This document shows positions 24,801-33,607 of a stretch of 64,000 nucleotides of DNA, piece after piece. Each line of letters starts with the position of its first letter. Within the stretch, counting starts at the first letter, position 1. The stretch is from Cyclobacterium lianum (lineage in GTDB: Bacteria > Bacteroidota > Bacteroidia > Cytophagales > Cyclobacteriaceae). The stretch lies in assembly GCF_900143075.1 (NCBI RefSeq), contig NZ_FRCY01000004.1, positions 433,573 to 497,572 on the forward strand. The letters are read 5' to 3'. Both the position numbers and the translations under genes were made by a program. The notes beneath the pieces were generated by a model that worked only from the letters and a program-made list of their open reading frames with translations, did no database searches and was not told the DNA's origin.

Positions 24801-25107
24801 TGTTCCCAGGTTTGCCGGGATATACGGCTTTGCGCATCCAATTATCCTGAAGGTTTTGGTAGGCTCCCTCTTCCGTGTCGAGCCTCAGTCCTGCTTCCCG
24901 GGTATTCGGATCAGGACCATGGCAGGAAAAGCAGCGATCAGACAAAATAGGTTTTACATGCAGGTTGTAGGAAATTTGCTCCGGTATTTGCTTTTCCTGC
25001 AGGCGTACCTTTTCCGGAATATCCGGTCCACAGGATGCAAACAGCAATACGGAGACCGGAATCTGCAACAGAGAAGATTTACGATATAATTTAGAAAAAA
25101 GCAGCAT
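21889..25107 (-). CDS. PSD1 / planctomycete-type cytochrome c lipoprotein (DUF1549-LamG-DUF1553)
   Basis: A 1072-residue lipoprotein (LLFASC, Cys26). Domains in order: PSCyt1 cytochrome (CFSCH, one haem c), DUF1549 (~150-370, RLSFDLTGLPP, DWLDVARYADSHG and CAKCHDHKFDPLSQKDY, a second CxxCH), a LamG/concanavalin-like domain (~450-660), and DUF1553 (~760-1050, VARVTVNRYWYRIFGRGIV). It may carry electrons from an oxidised substrate bound by its partner DUF1501 protein, with the LamG domain giving carbohydrate binding. Function in this family is unproven. It is the first gene of a two-gene operon. Confidence 0.9.
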   Translation of the reverse strand: MLLFSKLYRKSSLLQIPVSVLLFASCGPDIPEKVRLQEKQIPEQISYNLHVKPILSDRCFSCHGPDPNTREAGLRLDTEEGAYQNLQDNWMRKAVYPGKPGNSEVLHRILSEDPYVQMPPPESNLGLSDEEKAILIRWIEQGAEYQAHWAYLPPEKVALPASKYQNWVKNEVDAFILNRLEREGLTPSPEAEAATLIRRLSFDLTGLPPDWEMVQRFVKDPSAEAYEKVVNNLLASDAYAERMALDWLDVARYADSHGLHADGIRMMWPWRDWVINAFRSNMPYDQFIQWQIAGDMMPEKTKDQVLATAFNRNHQMTAEGGIIDEEYRLEYVFDRSETTAKAFLGLTMECAKCHDHKFDPLSQKDYFSLAAFYNNVDEVGMTGDDMNAGPMMLFTDEKTDAEIAEIKAKIMVLEADQQKLLSSDAPVSAENLPPVTLKKGLVADFPLDNHNNETTLSKTGTREARVSGNPEAVPAPNADRSALRFKDDFDFIEIPETGLFEMDMPFSYSIWINPETIEPYRFILGNIGNKNTYWRGYEFYLDHSNKVNVRLIHALPHNALHVTGELPIPAGKWTQVAFTYDGSGKASGLRIFINGKLTEVSIEKDNLYKSILPVNTSYTPVKKALRLARSYRVFSGDDGIYTGSLADLSIYDRTLTEWEVAWLFSEEDGKAMAGKPAALVHKNYWENAELEGIRDSLSYWRASKLKLMEGIEEVMVMQENSSPRKTFILDRGAYDAPLEEVSPAVPEVLAGFSPDWSQDRLGLAKWLSSPDNPLVARVTVNRYWYRIFGRGIVPTVDDFGSQGQLPSHPELLDWLAVDFMENGWDVKYLIKKMVMSATYRQSSEPTEILMEKDPDNVLLARAPRSRLQGEFIRDNYLKSSGLLVHKVGGPSVKPYQPPGLWEEKGEFSYFLYNYEQDTGQDLYRRSMYTFIRRTAPPPAMTTFDVPNREECLVSRQETNTPLQPLVLMNDPQVVEAARVLAERMLQSDELEQQLTVGIRNSLGRDPEREELDVLSSLYASELERFGKDLAAAKDLLAVGEHPADTRIPPEKTAAMTMVASLLFNHYEFYTKK

Positions 25108-25249
25108 TGAAAACGTTCGCAGGATGGCACAATACCAGCTAAAATAATAAAAAATTTAGCGTATTCCAGCAAATGCAGTTAAATTTTAACTGATACCTCT
25201 TGTTTTCCCCGCAAAAAATTTGTCATTTAAAACGACGACCACATATAAT

Positions 25250-26551
25250 TTACTTATCGCCTTCAGCAGCGACTAAAGTAACTGGCTTATCATTTTCAAG
25301 CTGGGTGCTCACCACAAAGTAGGGACCGGTGATGACCTCCTGTCCTTCCTCCAAACCTTCGAGAATTTCAATATTTTCAAAATCAGATATACCGGTTTTC
25401 ACTTCCTGAATGCTGGCTACTTCCCCCTTTTTCAAAAACACCAATTCCTTCAAATTTCCTTCCTCCTGTCCTGATGCGTATGTCTGATCGGGCCTGGTAG
25501 TCACTGCAGCGAGCGGTATGGAGAGCACGTTCTCTTTCTTATCGGTGATGATTTCCACACTCGCGGTCATCCCGGGTCTGAACGGAAAAGGATTATCTTC
25601 ACTGATCAGATCCTGATAGGATTCGTTAAGAATTCTTATTCTGACCTCAAATTCCGTAACTGCGTCTGCACTCGCCTTTTCATTGGCAGAATTGGCGATC
25701 TGGGTGACCACACCCGTAAATTTCTTTCCACTAAACGCATAAGAGTCTACATCAATCAAAGTGGTATCGTTCATGCTGATCCTTACGATGTCGTTCTCAT
25801 TGACATTTACCCTGACTTCCATACGCGACAAATCGGCTATTCTGAGCATTTCCGTACCGGCCATCTGCGCCGTACCCACTACCCTTTCCCCGGCCTCTAC
25901 CAATAAGCTGGACACCGTCCCGTCAGTAGGCGAATACACATTGGTCAGGCGCAGGTTTTCTGAAGCTTCGTCTACAGAGGCCTGGGCACTTTTGACGATA
26001 TACTCCGCTGCCAGCACAGTCTGCCGGGCAGCTTCCAGATCGTTTTCCGCAGTCAGAAAATCAGCCTTGGCCTGTTCAAAATCTGCATCTGAAATCACTT
26101 TGTCCTCGTAAAGTTTCTGGTTTCTGTCATAGGCCAGTTCCGCGCGATTAAATTGGGCCTCAGAGCGCTTCAGGCTGGCTTTCGACTGGGCCAGATTGGC
26201 CATTTGTTGGTTGAGATTGGCCTGTGCCCGGTCCAGAGCCGAGATGAAGTTATCAGGCCGGATTTTTACCAGCAGGTCACCAACATTTACGGAATCTCCC
26301 TCATTCACATTCAATTCGATGATCTCACCGGCTACATCGGGACTCAGCTTGACCTCTTTCTCCGGCTGAACCACACCGGAGGCACTCACCTTTTCTACAA
26401 TATCCTTCCTGGAAACTTTTCCCGTTTCCACTGCCACAGGCTTCTCTCCGCCTACCCATCCGGCGCTTTTTGCCACAAAGGCAAAAACCACCAACACCAC
26501 CACCACTGCCAACAATATAAATAGTAATTTATTTGACTTTTTCTTTGCCAT
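25250..26551 (-). CDS. Efflux pump periplasmic adaptor (HlyD/MacA type)
   Basis: The 433-residue protein has one N-terminal membrane helix (LLFILLAVVVVLVVFAFVA), a lipoyl-like half (VSASGVVQPEKEVKLSPDVAGEI), a long alpha-hairpin (~90-200, many Ala/Gln heptads), the second lipoyl half (VYSPTDGTVSSLLVEAGERV), and beta-barrel and membrane-proximal domains (FRPGMTASVEI). It would bridge an inner-membrane transporter to TolC. It lies 13 nt after the tolC-like gene in one operon. No ABC or RND permease gene is present on either side, so the pump it serves is not in the window. Confidence 0.9.
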   Translation of the reverse strand: MAKKKSNKLLFILLAVVVVLVVFAFVAKSAGWVGGEKPVAVETGKVSRKDIVEKVSASGVVQPEKEVKLSPDVAGEIIELNVNEGDSVNVGDLLVKIRPDNFISALDRAQANLNQQMANLAQSKASLKRSEAQFNRAELAYDRNQKLYEDKVISDADFEQAKADFLTAENDLEAARQTVLAAEYIVKSAQASVDEASENLRLTNVYSPTDGTVSSLLVEAGERVVGTAQMAGTEMLRIADLSRMEVRVNVNENDIVRISMNDTTLIDVDSYAFSGKKFTGVVTQIANSANEKASADAVTEFEVRIRILNESYQDLISEDNPFPFRPGMTASVEIITDKKENVLSIPLAAVTTRPDQTYASGQEEGNLKELVFLKKGEVASIQEVKTGISDFENIEILEGLEEGQEVITGPYFVVSTQLENDKPVTLVAAEGDK

Positions 26552-26564
26552 TATATGCTTATAA

Positions 26565-27902
26565 TTAAAGTGATAAGGGATTTCCCAGATAAAAATCGAG
26601 CACTTTTACCCGGAAGACATATTCATACTTCGCCGTGACCAGGTCTGCCTGAGCGTTGAAAAGATTGTTTTGGGCAACCTGAAAATCAACGGCATTGAGT
26701 GCGCCGACTTCAAATCGCTGCCGGGCCATTCTGAATGCTTCCTGCAGGGCTTCGACCCGCATGAGCGAGCTTCTGTAGGATTGTTTGGCAGCATAGGCGG
26801 AGGTATATGCGGTTTCGATTTCCTGCCGCAAAAGGTTTTTCGTTTCTGTTTCCTGAATTTCGCTCAAACGCTTCTGCACCCTTGCACGCTGAACTCCGGC
26901 CCGGTTTCTGAAATTCGTAAATACCGGAATACTCAACTGCACATTGGCAGATTGGGAAAGGTTATTTTCAAACTGGCTCAGAACCGGATCCGTCGCGCCA
27001 AAATTGGTCTGATCTACGTAGTTTGAGAACACATTGGCGCTGAGGTTAAGGCTCGGAGTGAATGCGCCTTTGGCGATACGTACACCCAGCTCTGCCGCAT
27101 CAACACCCAGTTCTGCTGCCTCGATCTGCGGGAGGTAACCGGAGGCGACACTATATATGTGCTCCACACCCCTGCCATCGATCTCCAGTCCATCTACTTC
27201 CACTTCCGGAATTATGATCCCGAAATCGTCAGTAAAGGGCAATTGCAGGGATTGGGAAAGATTCAGGCGGGCAATCCTCAAGCTGTTTTCAGCATTGATC
27301 ACTTCCAGTTCGTTGGTGGCCAACTGGGCCTGCAGATCCAGTTGGTCGGAGATAGGGATAGAACCCGCCTCTACCAGACTACTTGTCCGTTCCAGTTGAT
27401 CTTTGCTGGTCTGGAGCTGGGAGTTGGCGATATTTAGCTGTTCCCGCGCAAACGCCACATTGATAAAGAGATTAATGGTGTTCAGCGATATATCATTTCT
27501 GCTGGCTTCTACATTCAGGCGGCTGGTTTTCGTGTTGATTTCCGCCTGTTTGATACTGTTGCTGATTTGCCCTCCCGCAAACAAAGGCACACTGGAACTT
27601 CCGGAAATATTGATGTTTCCGATTCTTCTGGTTTCAAACGCATTGGTTACCGGATTGATAGATCGACCCCACCGGTAGCCCGAGGAAGCCCCCATATTAA
27701 ATGATGGGAGCCGCTGGCCCTGAGATTCCAGGAGATTGGACTCGGCATTGAGCAAATTGAGCTCTGCTCTTTTCAGATCAAGGTTGTTTTCCAGCGCAAT
27801 GGCTACGCTTTGCTCTAAAGTCAGCTTCCCAGATGTGTTTTGAGCAGATACATCCAAAGACAAGCCCCATATACAAAAAATTAAAACCAGACCGTATTTC
27901 AT
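26565..27902 (-). CDS. TolC-family outer-membrane efflux channel
   Basis: From ATG 27902 the protein has 445 residues: signal peptide ending DVSAQN, then two OEP repeats of long amphipathic helices (LTLEQSVAIALENNLDLKRAE and RIAKGAFTPSLNLSANVF) with conserved NNLDL and the closing YLGNPL. It forms the outer-membrane tunnel of a tripartite pump. An upstream in-frame start at 27983 would add 27 residues with no signal, and lies at the expected transcription start, so I reject it. Confidence 0.9.
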   Translation of the reverse strand: MKYGLVLIFCIWGLSLDVSAQNTSGKLTLEQSVAIALENNLDLKRAELNLLNAESNLLESQGQRLPSFNMGASSGYRWGRSINPVTNAFETRRIGNINISGSSSVPLFAGGQISNSIKQAEINTKTSRLNVEASRNDISLNTINLFINVAFAREQLNIANSQLQTSKDQLERTSSLVEAGSIPISDQLDLQAQLATNELEVINAENSLRIARLNLSQSLQLPFTDDFGIIIPEVEVDGLEIDGRGVEHIYSVASGYLPQIEAAELGVDAAELGVRIAKGAFTPSLNLSANVFSNYVDQTNFGATDPVLSQFENNLSQSANVQLSIPVFTNFRNRAGVQRARVQKRLSEIQETETKNLLRQEIETAYTSAYAAKQSYRSSLMRVEALQEAFRMARQRFEVGALNAVDFQVAQNNLFNAQADLVTAKYEYVFRVKVLDFYLGNPLSL

Positions 27903-27988
27903 GAGTAATACATTATTGAAAGATAAGGGATGGAATCTGATGGATGAATGGGTTATATGATAAAGTAATAAAACTCCATTCACTTTGT

Positions 27989-27996
27989 CAAATTTA
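27989..27996 (-). promoter_or_regulatory. Promoter candidate for the tolC-adaptor operon (TAAATTTG)
   Basis: Read on the minus strand this is an exact TAnnTTTG with CTTG 22 nt upstream (28019-28022). The start near 27982 leaves an ~80-nt leader before the ATG at 27902. Confidence 0.4.
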
Positions 27997-28138
27997 ATGC
28001 TAAAGAATTAATTAATTGCAAGTTTACTGTATTTTACAGAACAATCGCTTATCAGGTGGATTTTTTAATTAATTTTAACGGTAGAAAAGAAAGGAATGAA
28101 TATTATCCGTTCATAAACGGACAGAGGTATGTACGATA

Positions 28139-28945
28139 ATGAGACATTTTAGGTTAAATCCGGAGGGAATATATGCGGAGGATGACCTGGGTACTGCCAA
28201 CCGGGCATTTCTTTTCGGCGACGGGATTTTTGAAACGATGGTGTTTGCTAATGGACAAATTCGATTCGGTAAGGATCATCAGGAAAGATTAATGAACGGC
28301 TTTAGGCAGCTTCGGATTTCCGCTGATGCTTTTCCAGATATTCATCGTGTAGAAGCGCTGATCCGGGAATTACCCGAGGGCAGAAAATCCTGCCGGGTTC
28401 GCTGGAACCTGTACCGCGCCGGTAGCGGCAAATACACACCTTCTTCACCCGGGCATGAAGAATCGCTGATGCTGACGGAGTTTCAGCCCGCCCCAAAGGT
28501 GAAGAAAGCAGCTTATTTTTGTACGTCCATCCACCTGCAGAATTCACCCTGGGCAAACTGCAAGACACTAAATGCGCTGCCCTACGTGATGGCCAATCTG
28601 GAACGGCAGGAAAAAGGTATGGACGAGGTCATATTGATGGATGCCTGGGGGCATGTTTCCGAAGCGGGAAGTTCCAATATTTTCTGGATTAAAAATGACA
28701 TTTACTATACCCCTTCCCTGGAAAAAAATTGCGTAGCTGGTGTAGCCAGAAAACAGATTCTGCGGAGAATTGCGGAAGTCGGAAAAAGCTGTAAGACAGG
28801 TTCCTTTTCGGCCGATCATCTCCTGGATGCGGATCAGGTATTTGTCAGCAATGTATCTGGCATCAGCTATATTGAAGAAATTGCAGATCGCAGGTTTAGT
28901 TGCCGGCCTGTCGCTGAAATTGAGTCTATTTTTACACTTACCTGA
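28139..28945 (+). CDS. Class IV aminotransferase / aminodeoxychorismate lyase-like
   Basis: The 268-residue PLP enzyme has the class IV signature: GDGIFET (27-33), Lys142 in CKTLNALPYV as Schiff-base lysine, Glu175 in SEAGSSNIFW, and GVARKQILR. Branched-chain aminotransferases, D-amino acid transaminases and PabC (4-amino-4-deoxychorismate lyase, folate) share this fold. The short length and FGDGIFET favour the PabC/BCAT-like small group, but the sequence alone does not decide. A small hairpin (TCCGTT-CATA-AACGGA, 28106-28121) precedes the start. It is monocistronic. Confidence 0.8.
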   Translation: MRHFRLNPEGIYAEDDLGTANRAFLFGDGIFETMVFANGQIRFGKDHQERLMNGFRQLRISADAFPDIHRVEALIRELPEGRKSCRVRWNLYRAGSGKYTPSSPGHEESLMLTEFQPAPKVKKAAYFCTSIHLQNSPWANCKTLNALPYVMANLERQEKGMDEVILMDAWGHVSEAGSSNIFWIKNDIYYTPSLEKNCVAGVARKQILRRIAEVGKSCKTGSFSADHLLDADQVFVSNVSGISYIEEIADRRFSCRPVAEIESIFTLT

Positions 28946-29138
28946 GGACTATCCGCCGCCCTCATGTGGGCCAGCGGGCTGAATAGGTAATAAACCCGCA
29001 CCGGCATAAAGCGTTGTTGTGAAAGACGCTGTGATCCGCAGGCACTACTTTGGTCTGCAAGGGATTTTTTGCCAGCAATCCGGTACCCTACCCAGAACAA
29101 ACCCGGCAACGCACTATGCCTGCAATGGCCATTTCCTG

Positions 29139-29933
29139 TCAGACAGATACCGCGGCTTTGATATGCGGGTGTGGGTCGTAATTGTGAAGTTTGATATCCT
29201 CATAGGTGAAGGAGAAAATGTCTTTTACTGCTGGGTTAAGTTCCAACCGGGGAAGCGGCCGGCATTCTCTGCTCAATTGTAACCGGGCCTGGTCCATGTG
29301 GTTGTTGTACAGGTGGGCATCTCCGAAGGTATGGATGAATTCTCCCGCCTCCAGCCCACAGACCTGCGCAACCATCATCAAAAACAGCGCATAGGAAGCA
29401 ATATTGAACGGCACACCAAGAAAAACATCTGCACTACGCTGATATAGCTGGCAGGAAAGCCGCCCGTTGGCTACATAAAACTGAAACAGCAAGTGGCAGG
29501 GAGGTAAGGCCATCTGATCCACGTCCGCCACGTTCCAGGCACTCACGATCAGGCGACGGGAGTTGGGATTGGTCTTTATTTGGTGGATCAGGTTTTTGAT
29601 CTGATCGATTTCACCACCCTTGCCATCCGGCCAATGGCGCCATTGGTAGCCGTAAACCGGACCGAGATCGCCGTTTTCATCCGCCCACTCATCCCATATG
29701 GATACTTTATTTTCTTTGAGATAGGCGATGTTGGTATCTCCGTTAAGAAACCATAGCAATTCATAAAAAATGGAGCGGGTATGACATTTTTTGGTGGTCA
29801 CCAGTGGAAAACCTTCCGCAAGGTCGAAACGCATCTGATAACCAAAAACACTCCGGGTACCGGTACCGGTGCGATCTCCCTTCTGAACCCCATTGTCCAG
29901 TATATGCTGTAATAGTTGATGGTATTGTTCCAT
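29139..29933 (-). CDS. thyA: Thymidylate synthase
   Basis: A 264-residue enzyme, the same length as E. coli ThyA, methylating dUMP to dTMP with methylene-tetrahydrofolate. Cys146 in [12 protein letters not shown] is the nucleophile; KGDRTGTGT, the [10 protein letters not shown] block, [14 protein letters not shown] and GDAHLYNNH are all intact. It begins 10 nt after rfbB, so it is probably on the same transcript. Its usual partner folA is not next to it. Confidence 0.97.
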   Translation of the reverse strand: MEQYHQLLQHILDNGVQKGDRTGTGTRSVFGYQMRFDLAEGFPLVTTKKCHTRSIFYELLWFLNGDTNIAYLKENKVSIWDEWADENGDLGPVYGYQWRHWPDGKGGEIDQIKNLIHQIKTNPNSRRLIVSAWNVADVDQMALPPCHLLFQFYVANGRLSCQLYQRSADVFLGVPFNIASYALFLMMVAQVCGLEAGEFIHTFGDAHLYNNHMDQARLQLSRECRPLPRLELNPAVKDIFSFTYEDIKLHNYDPHPHIKAAVSV

Positions 29934-29943
29934 TTCAAATCAA

Positions 29944-30990
29944 TTAACTATAATGCACCTTATAATAATGCTGGTAATCTCCGGAAGTCACTCCTTGAAG
30001 CCAGGTATCATTGTCCAGGTACCAATCGACCGTTTTTTCTATGCCGACTTCAAAGGTAAGGCTGGGCGCCCAGCCCAGCTCCCGGTTGATCTTTTGGGCA
30101 TCAATGGCGTAGCGCAGATCATGCCCTGCCCGATCTTTGACAAAAGTGATCAGTTTAGCGGATTCACCGGCCTCCCGGCCCAGTTTTTTATCCATGATTT
30201 CGCAGAGCAGTCTTACAATAGAAATGTTTTTCCATTCATTAAATCCTCCGATATTGTAGGTCTCTCCCTGAATTCCCTTGTGGAAAACCACATCGATAGC
30301 TCTGGCATGGTCTTCTACATACAACCAATCCCTTACATTCTCTCCCTTGCCGTATACCGGCAGTGATTTTTTCTCCTTTATGTTGTGAATACATAATGGA
30401 ATGAGTTTTTCCGGAAACTGGTTGGGTCCGTAGTTATTGGAGCAATTGGATATGATCGTTTTCATCCCATAGGTATTGGCATAGGCCCTTACAAAGTGGT
30501 CTGAAGATGCCTTTGACGCAGAATAAGGAGATTGCGGATCGTAGGGAGTGGTTTCTGTGAAATAGCCTCCATCGTCTAATGAACCATATACCTCATCAGT
30601 AGAAACGTGGTAGAACAGGTGGTTTTCCAGGTCCTTCCAGTACTTTCTGGCCGTATTGAGCAGGTTTACCGTTCCCATCACGTTTGTCTTCACAAAAGCG
30701 AGTGGATCAGATATGGACCGGTCCACATGCGATTCTGCCGCGAGATGGATCACATCCGTCACCTGGTAATCGTTGAAAACCATTTCCAACAACTTTTCCT
30801 CATTAATGTCAACTTTTGAGAATACATAATTGTCTTTGTCCTCGATATCCTTAAGGTTTTCCAGGTTGCCCGCATAGGTGAGACAGTCCAGGTTAATGAT
30901 CCGGTAATCGGGGTATTTATTGACAAACAGACGCACCACATGAGAACCAATAAATCCGGCCCCTCCAGTAATCAAAATTGATTTTTTCAT
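29944..30990 (-). CDS. rfbB: dTDP-glucose 4,6-dehydratase
   Basis: The 348-residue extended SDR has the NAD loop ITGGAGFIGSH, the active-site STDEVYG block (Thr-Asp-Glu) and YSASKASSDH (Tyr/Lys), and SNNYGPNQFPEKLIP, all specific to RmlB. It makes dTDP-4-keto-6-deoxyglucose for deoxysugars of surface polysaccharide. The other rml genes (A, C, D) are absent here. It is 163 nt after wzc on the same strand and immediately before thyA. Confidence 0.95.
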   Translation of the reverse strand: MKKSILITGGAGFIGSHVVRLFVNKYPDYRIINLDCLTYAGNLENLKDIEDKDNYVFSKVDINEEKLLEMVFNDYQVTDVIHLAAESHVDRSISDPLAFVKTNVMGTVNLLNTARKYWKDLENHLFYHVSTDEVYGSLDDGGYFTETTPYDPQSPYSASKASSDHFVRAYANTYGMKTIISNCSNNYGPNQFPEKLIPLCIHNIKEKKSLPVYGKGENVRDWLYVEDHARAIDVVFHKGIQGETYNIGGFNEWKNISIVRLLCEIMDKKLGREAGESAKLITFVKDRAGHDLRYAIDAQKINRELGWAPSLTFEVGIEKTVDWYLDNDTWLQGVTSGDYQHYYKVHYS

Positions 30991-31153
30991 TGTTTAATTC
31001 TATTATTATCAGGATGAGACTCCTTCCCCAGTCTCAAAGAAATGCTATTATATGAGTAAGCCAGGTTACAAACTTTGTACTTTTACCTGTACAGTTTCAG
31101 CTCGACGGCCCGGCATACAAAAGTCCTAAAGCCCGGTCAAAAGACAAAGCGAT

Positions 31154-33607
31154 TCAGGCCTTAAATCTATTTAATAATCTATTGATCCATCCCCGCTTTG
31201 GTCGCTGTTCGGCTTCATAATATCCGTCACCATAACGATTTTTCTTCATATAGGAGTAATTGTATCCATAGCCGTAGTTGTAGCCTCCAAAGTCATAGGT
31301 ATCCCCTCCACTTTTCAATCCATTAAAAATAGCATAAAAATTTCTGACCTGATCATTGGCATAGAGATCATTGATCATCAGCAGGTGGTTTTTATGGGTA
31401 AAATCATGCCTGACGATATACAGGTTGACATCGGAAAACCGGAGCAAATCCATGGTTTCAGACACCAGCCCCACCGGCGGGCAGTCCATGACGATGATGT
31501 CAAACTCCTCCTCCAGTCTGTCCAGAAAATTTGCCATTTTTTCTTTGAGCAACAATTCGGCCGGGTTTGGAGGTACTGGTCCGGATGGTACGACACTTAG
31601 ATTTTCGTATTTGGTGGGAATGACAATATCCTCTGCTTTGTCTTTATCTACAAGAAAAGTAGAAAGTCCCTTTTTGTTTGAAATTTCCAGGTAGTTGGAG
31701 AGCTTGGGTTTCCGGAGGTCAAGGCCCAGCAGACAGGTCCGCTTGCCGCTCAAAGCCATGGCTGAGGCCAGGTTCAGGCTGATGTAGGTTTTCCCTTCTC
31801 CGGAAATACTGGAGGTAACGAGAATTTTTTTACATTTTTTCTCGCTCGCGATGTAAAAGAGCGCAGAGCGCAGTGACCTGAAGGATTCAGATGCAAGGGA
31901 TCGGGGATGTTCGGCTACCAGCAGGTTGGTCTCTTTGTCGCTGTAGCCTATGGTACCCAAAAGCGGAATTTTGAGAATATTTTTTAACTGGATCTGGTCC
32001 ATGATCCGGTTGTTCAGGTAATGAAAAATCAGCAGAAAACCCAGGGGCAGAAAAAAGCCAAGACCGATCGCATAGGAATAATTTTGGGTCTTTTTGGGGA
32101 ATATCAGCATACCTCGTTTGGCATAATCCACGATGCTGTTGTCCGGTACATTGGATGCCTTTGCTATACCTGCTTCCGCCCGCTTTTCAAGCAAGTAGGT
32201 ATAGAGGCTTTCCCGCAATTTAAATTCCCTGAAAATATTGGAATAGCTGGATTCGGCCTGTGGCAACTTGGCAAATTGCTTGTCGAAACTGTTTAATTTT
32301 TTCTGGTATTCCCGTTTCTTGTTGCTGGTATTCGCAATGAGATTTTCTATGTTTTCAAAAATATTTTCCTTGAGCCGTTCGATCTGTTGGTCCAGCACCG
32401 CTACATCAGGGTGAGTTTCTCTGACTACGGCCATTAATTTTCGTCTTTCCAGAGACAGTTCAACCAGATTTCTGATCAATTCTCCCAGGAGACCATCCGA
32501 GATACCGATCACCGATGGGGAGACAATCTCTTCATAGGAATCGGTTTTGCTGACCAGATAGGTCCGCAAGGTATTGTAATAGGCCAATTCAAAATCAATG
32601 GATTGGATATTTTCTTCCAACTGTTGTATGCTATTAAGTACTCCGCCAAATTCGGCATCCACATCCAGCATTTTGTTTTCTACCTTAAAGTACTGCATGC
32701 GGCTCTCTACCGAATTCAGGGAGTCTTCTACAATATAGAGCTGCTCCTCAATGAATTTCAAAGCATTTTCTGATATCCTGTTCTTTTCCTTCAAATCATA
32801 TTCCAGAAATGCGTCCATCAGGGCATTGACATAGTCGCTTCCCTTGTCCACTATTTTTGTGGTCATACTCACTTCCAGGACCGAACCGTAGTTGACCAGC
32901 GGGCGGACATGCACAGCACCGGCATACTGATCTATGAGCGCTTGCGGGGGATGAAGCAGAAATTCGTATTCCTGGTACTGCCGGAAGATATCAATCAGAT
33001 GCACGGTAAATTTGGCTTTGCCATCATTGACTTCCTTACCGAATTGGTAGGTTTTCCCAAAAAAATCCTGGGCATCTTCTGCATAGGGGTAACTCATAAA
33101 AAATTGATCCAGAAACATGTTTTCCCCCGGTAACAATTGAAAAGTAGAGTCCGAAAGAATCAGAATCCTGATTTTTTTACTGTTCACCTGTGGGTGAGTC
33201 CAGTCTACATCCACCCGTATAGGACTATTGTTGTAAAGTTCGATCTCTTTGATATTGGTGGAAGCAAAATAGCTGACATCAAAATGGAGTTTGCTCAAAG
33301 CCTCTGCAGCCAGATTTTTGGACGAGAACAACAGGATATCATTGGTCAGGTTTTCCGTACCTGAAAATATGTTGGAACGGTCCAGAATCCGGACTTCGGG
33401 GGAAGCATTACTTTTAATCATCATGCTCCCTTTGACTTCATATTTTTCTACCGTATAGCGGTGGAAAAGAAATACAGCCAGCAGACCCAAAATGATACAG
33501 AAAAGGTATAACGGCCAATATCTGAAATACTTGATGATGTAGTATTTGATATCAATCGGCTTTTCCTGCTCCTCAAATTGAGATAGATCTAAGTTTTCCA
33601 TTGTCAA
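31154..33607 (-). CDS. wzc: Polysaccharide co-polymerase / tyrosine autokinase (Wzc type)
   Basis: The 817-residue inner-membrane protein has an N-terminal Wzz domain with the first helix near 30-50, a long periplasmic coiled coil (~260-490), a second helix near 515-536, and a cytoplasmic BY-kinase with Walker A SSISGEGKT, A' GLDLRKPKL and Walker B IVMDCPPVG. The C-terminus has a tyrosine cluster (about 10 Tyr within ~35 residues: GGYNYGYGYNYSY), the autophosphorylation tail. It controls chain length and export of capsule or exopolysaccharide together with Wza, whose gene overlaps it by 4 nt. Confidence 0.93.
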   Translation of the reverse strand: MTMENLDLSQFEEQEKPIDIKYYIIKYFRYWPLYLFCIILGLLAVFLFHRYTVEKYEVKGSMMIKSNASPEVRILDRSNIFSGTENLTNDILLFSSKNLAAEALSKLHFDVSYFASTNIKEIELYNNSPIRVDVDWTHPQVNSKKIRILILSDSTFQLLPGENMFLDQFFMSYPYAEDAQDFFGKTYQFGKEVNDGKAKFTVHLIDIFRQYQEYEFLLHPPQALIDQYAGAVHVRPLVNYGSVLEVSMTTKIVDKGSDYVNALMDAFLEYDLKEKNRISENALKFIEEQLYIVEDSLNSVESRMQYFKVENKMLDVDAEFGGVLNSIQQLEENIQSIDFELAYYNTLRTYLVSKTDSYEEIVSPSVIGISDGLLGELIRNLVELSLERRKLMAVVRETHPDVAVLDQQIERLKENIFENIENLIANTSNKKREYQKKLNSFDKQFAKLPQAESSYSNIFREFKLRESLYTYLLEKRAEAGIAKASNVPDNSIVDYAKRGMLIFPKKTQNYSYAIGLGFFLPLGFLLIFHYLNNRIMDQIQLKNILKIPLLGTIGYSDKETNLLVAEHPRSLASESFRSLRSALFYIASEKKCKKILVTSSISGEGKTYISLNLASAMALSGKRTCLLGLDLRKPKLSNYLEISNKKGLSTFLVDKDKAEDIVIPTKYENLSVVPSGPVPPNPAELLLKEKMANFLDRLEEEFDIIVMDCPPVGLVSETMDLLRFSDVNLYIVRHDFTHKNHLLMINDLYANDQVRNFYAIFNGLKSGGDTYDFGGYNYGYGYNYSYMKKNRYGDGYYEAEQRPKRGWINRLLNRFKA

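Noticed and set aside
28106..28121. TCCGTT-CATA-AACGGA hairpin before the class IV aminotransferase as an operator
   Set aside because: Short, and nothing else supports regulation; could be chance.
31016..31035. GAGACT/AGTCTC hairpin between wzc and rfbB as terminator
   Set aside because: Only 6 bp and no T-run follows on the minus strand.
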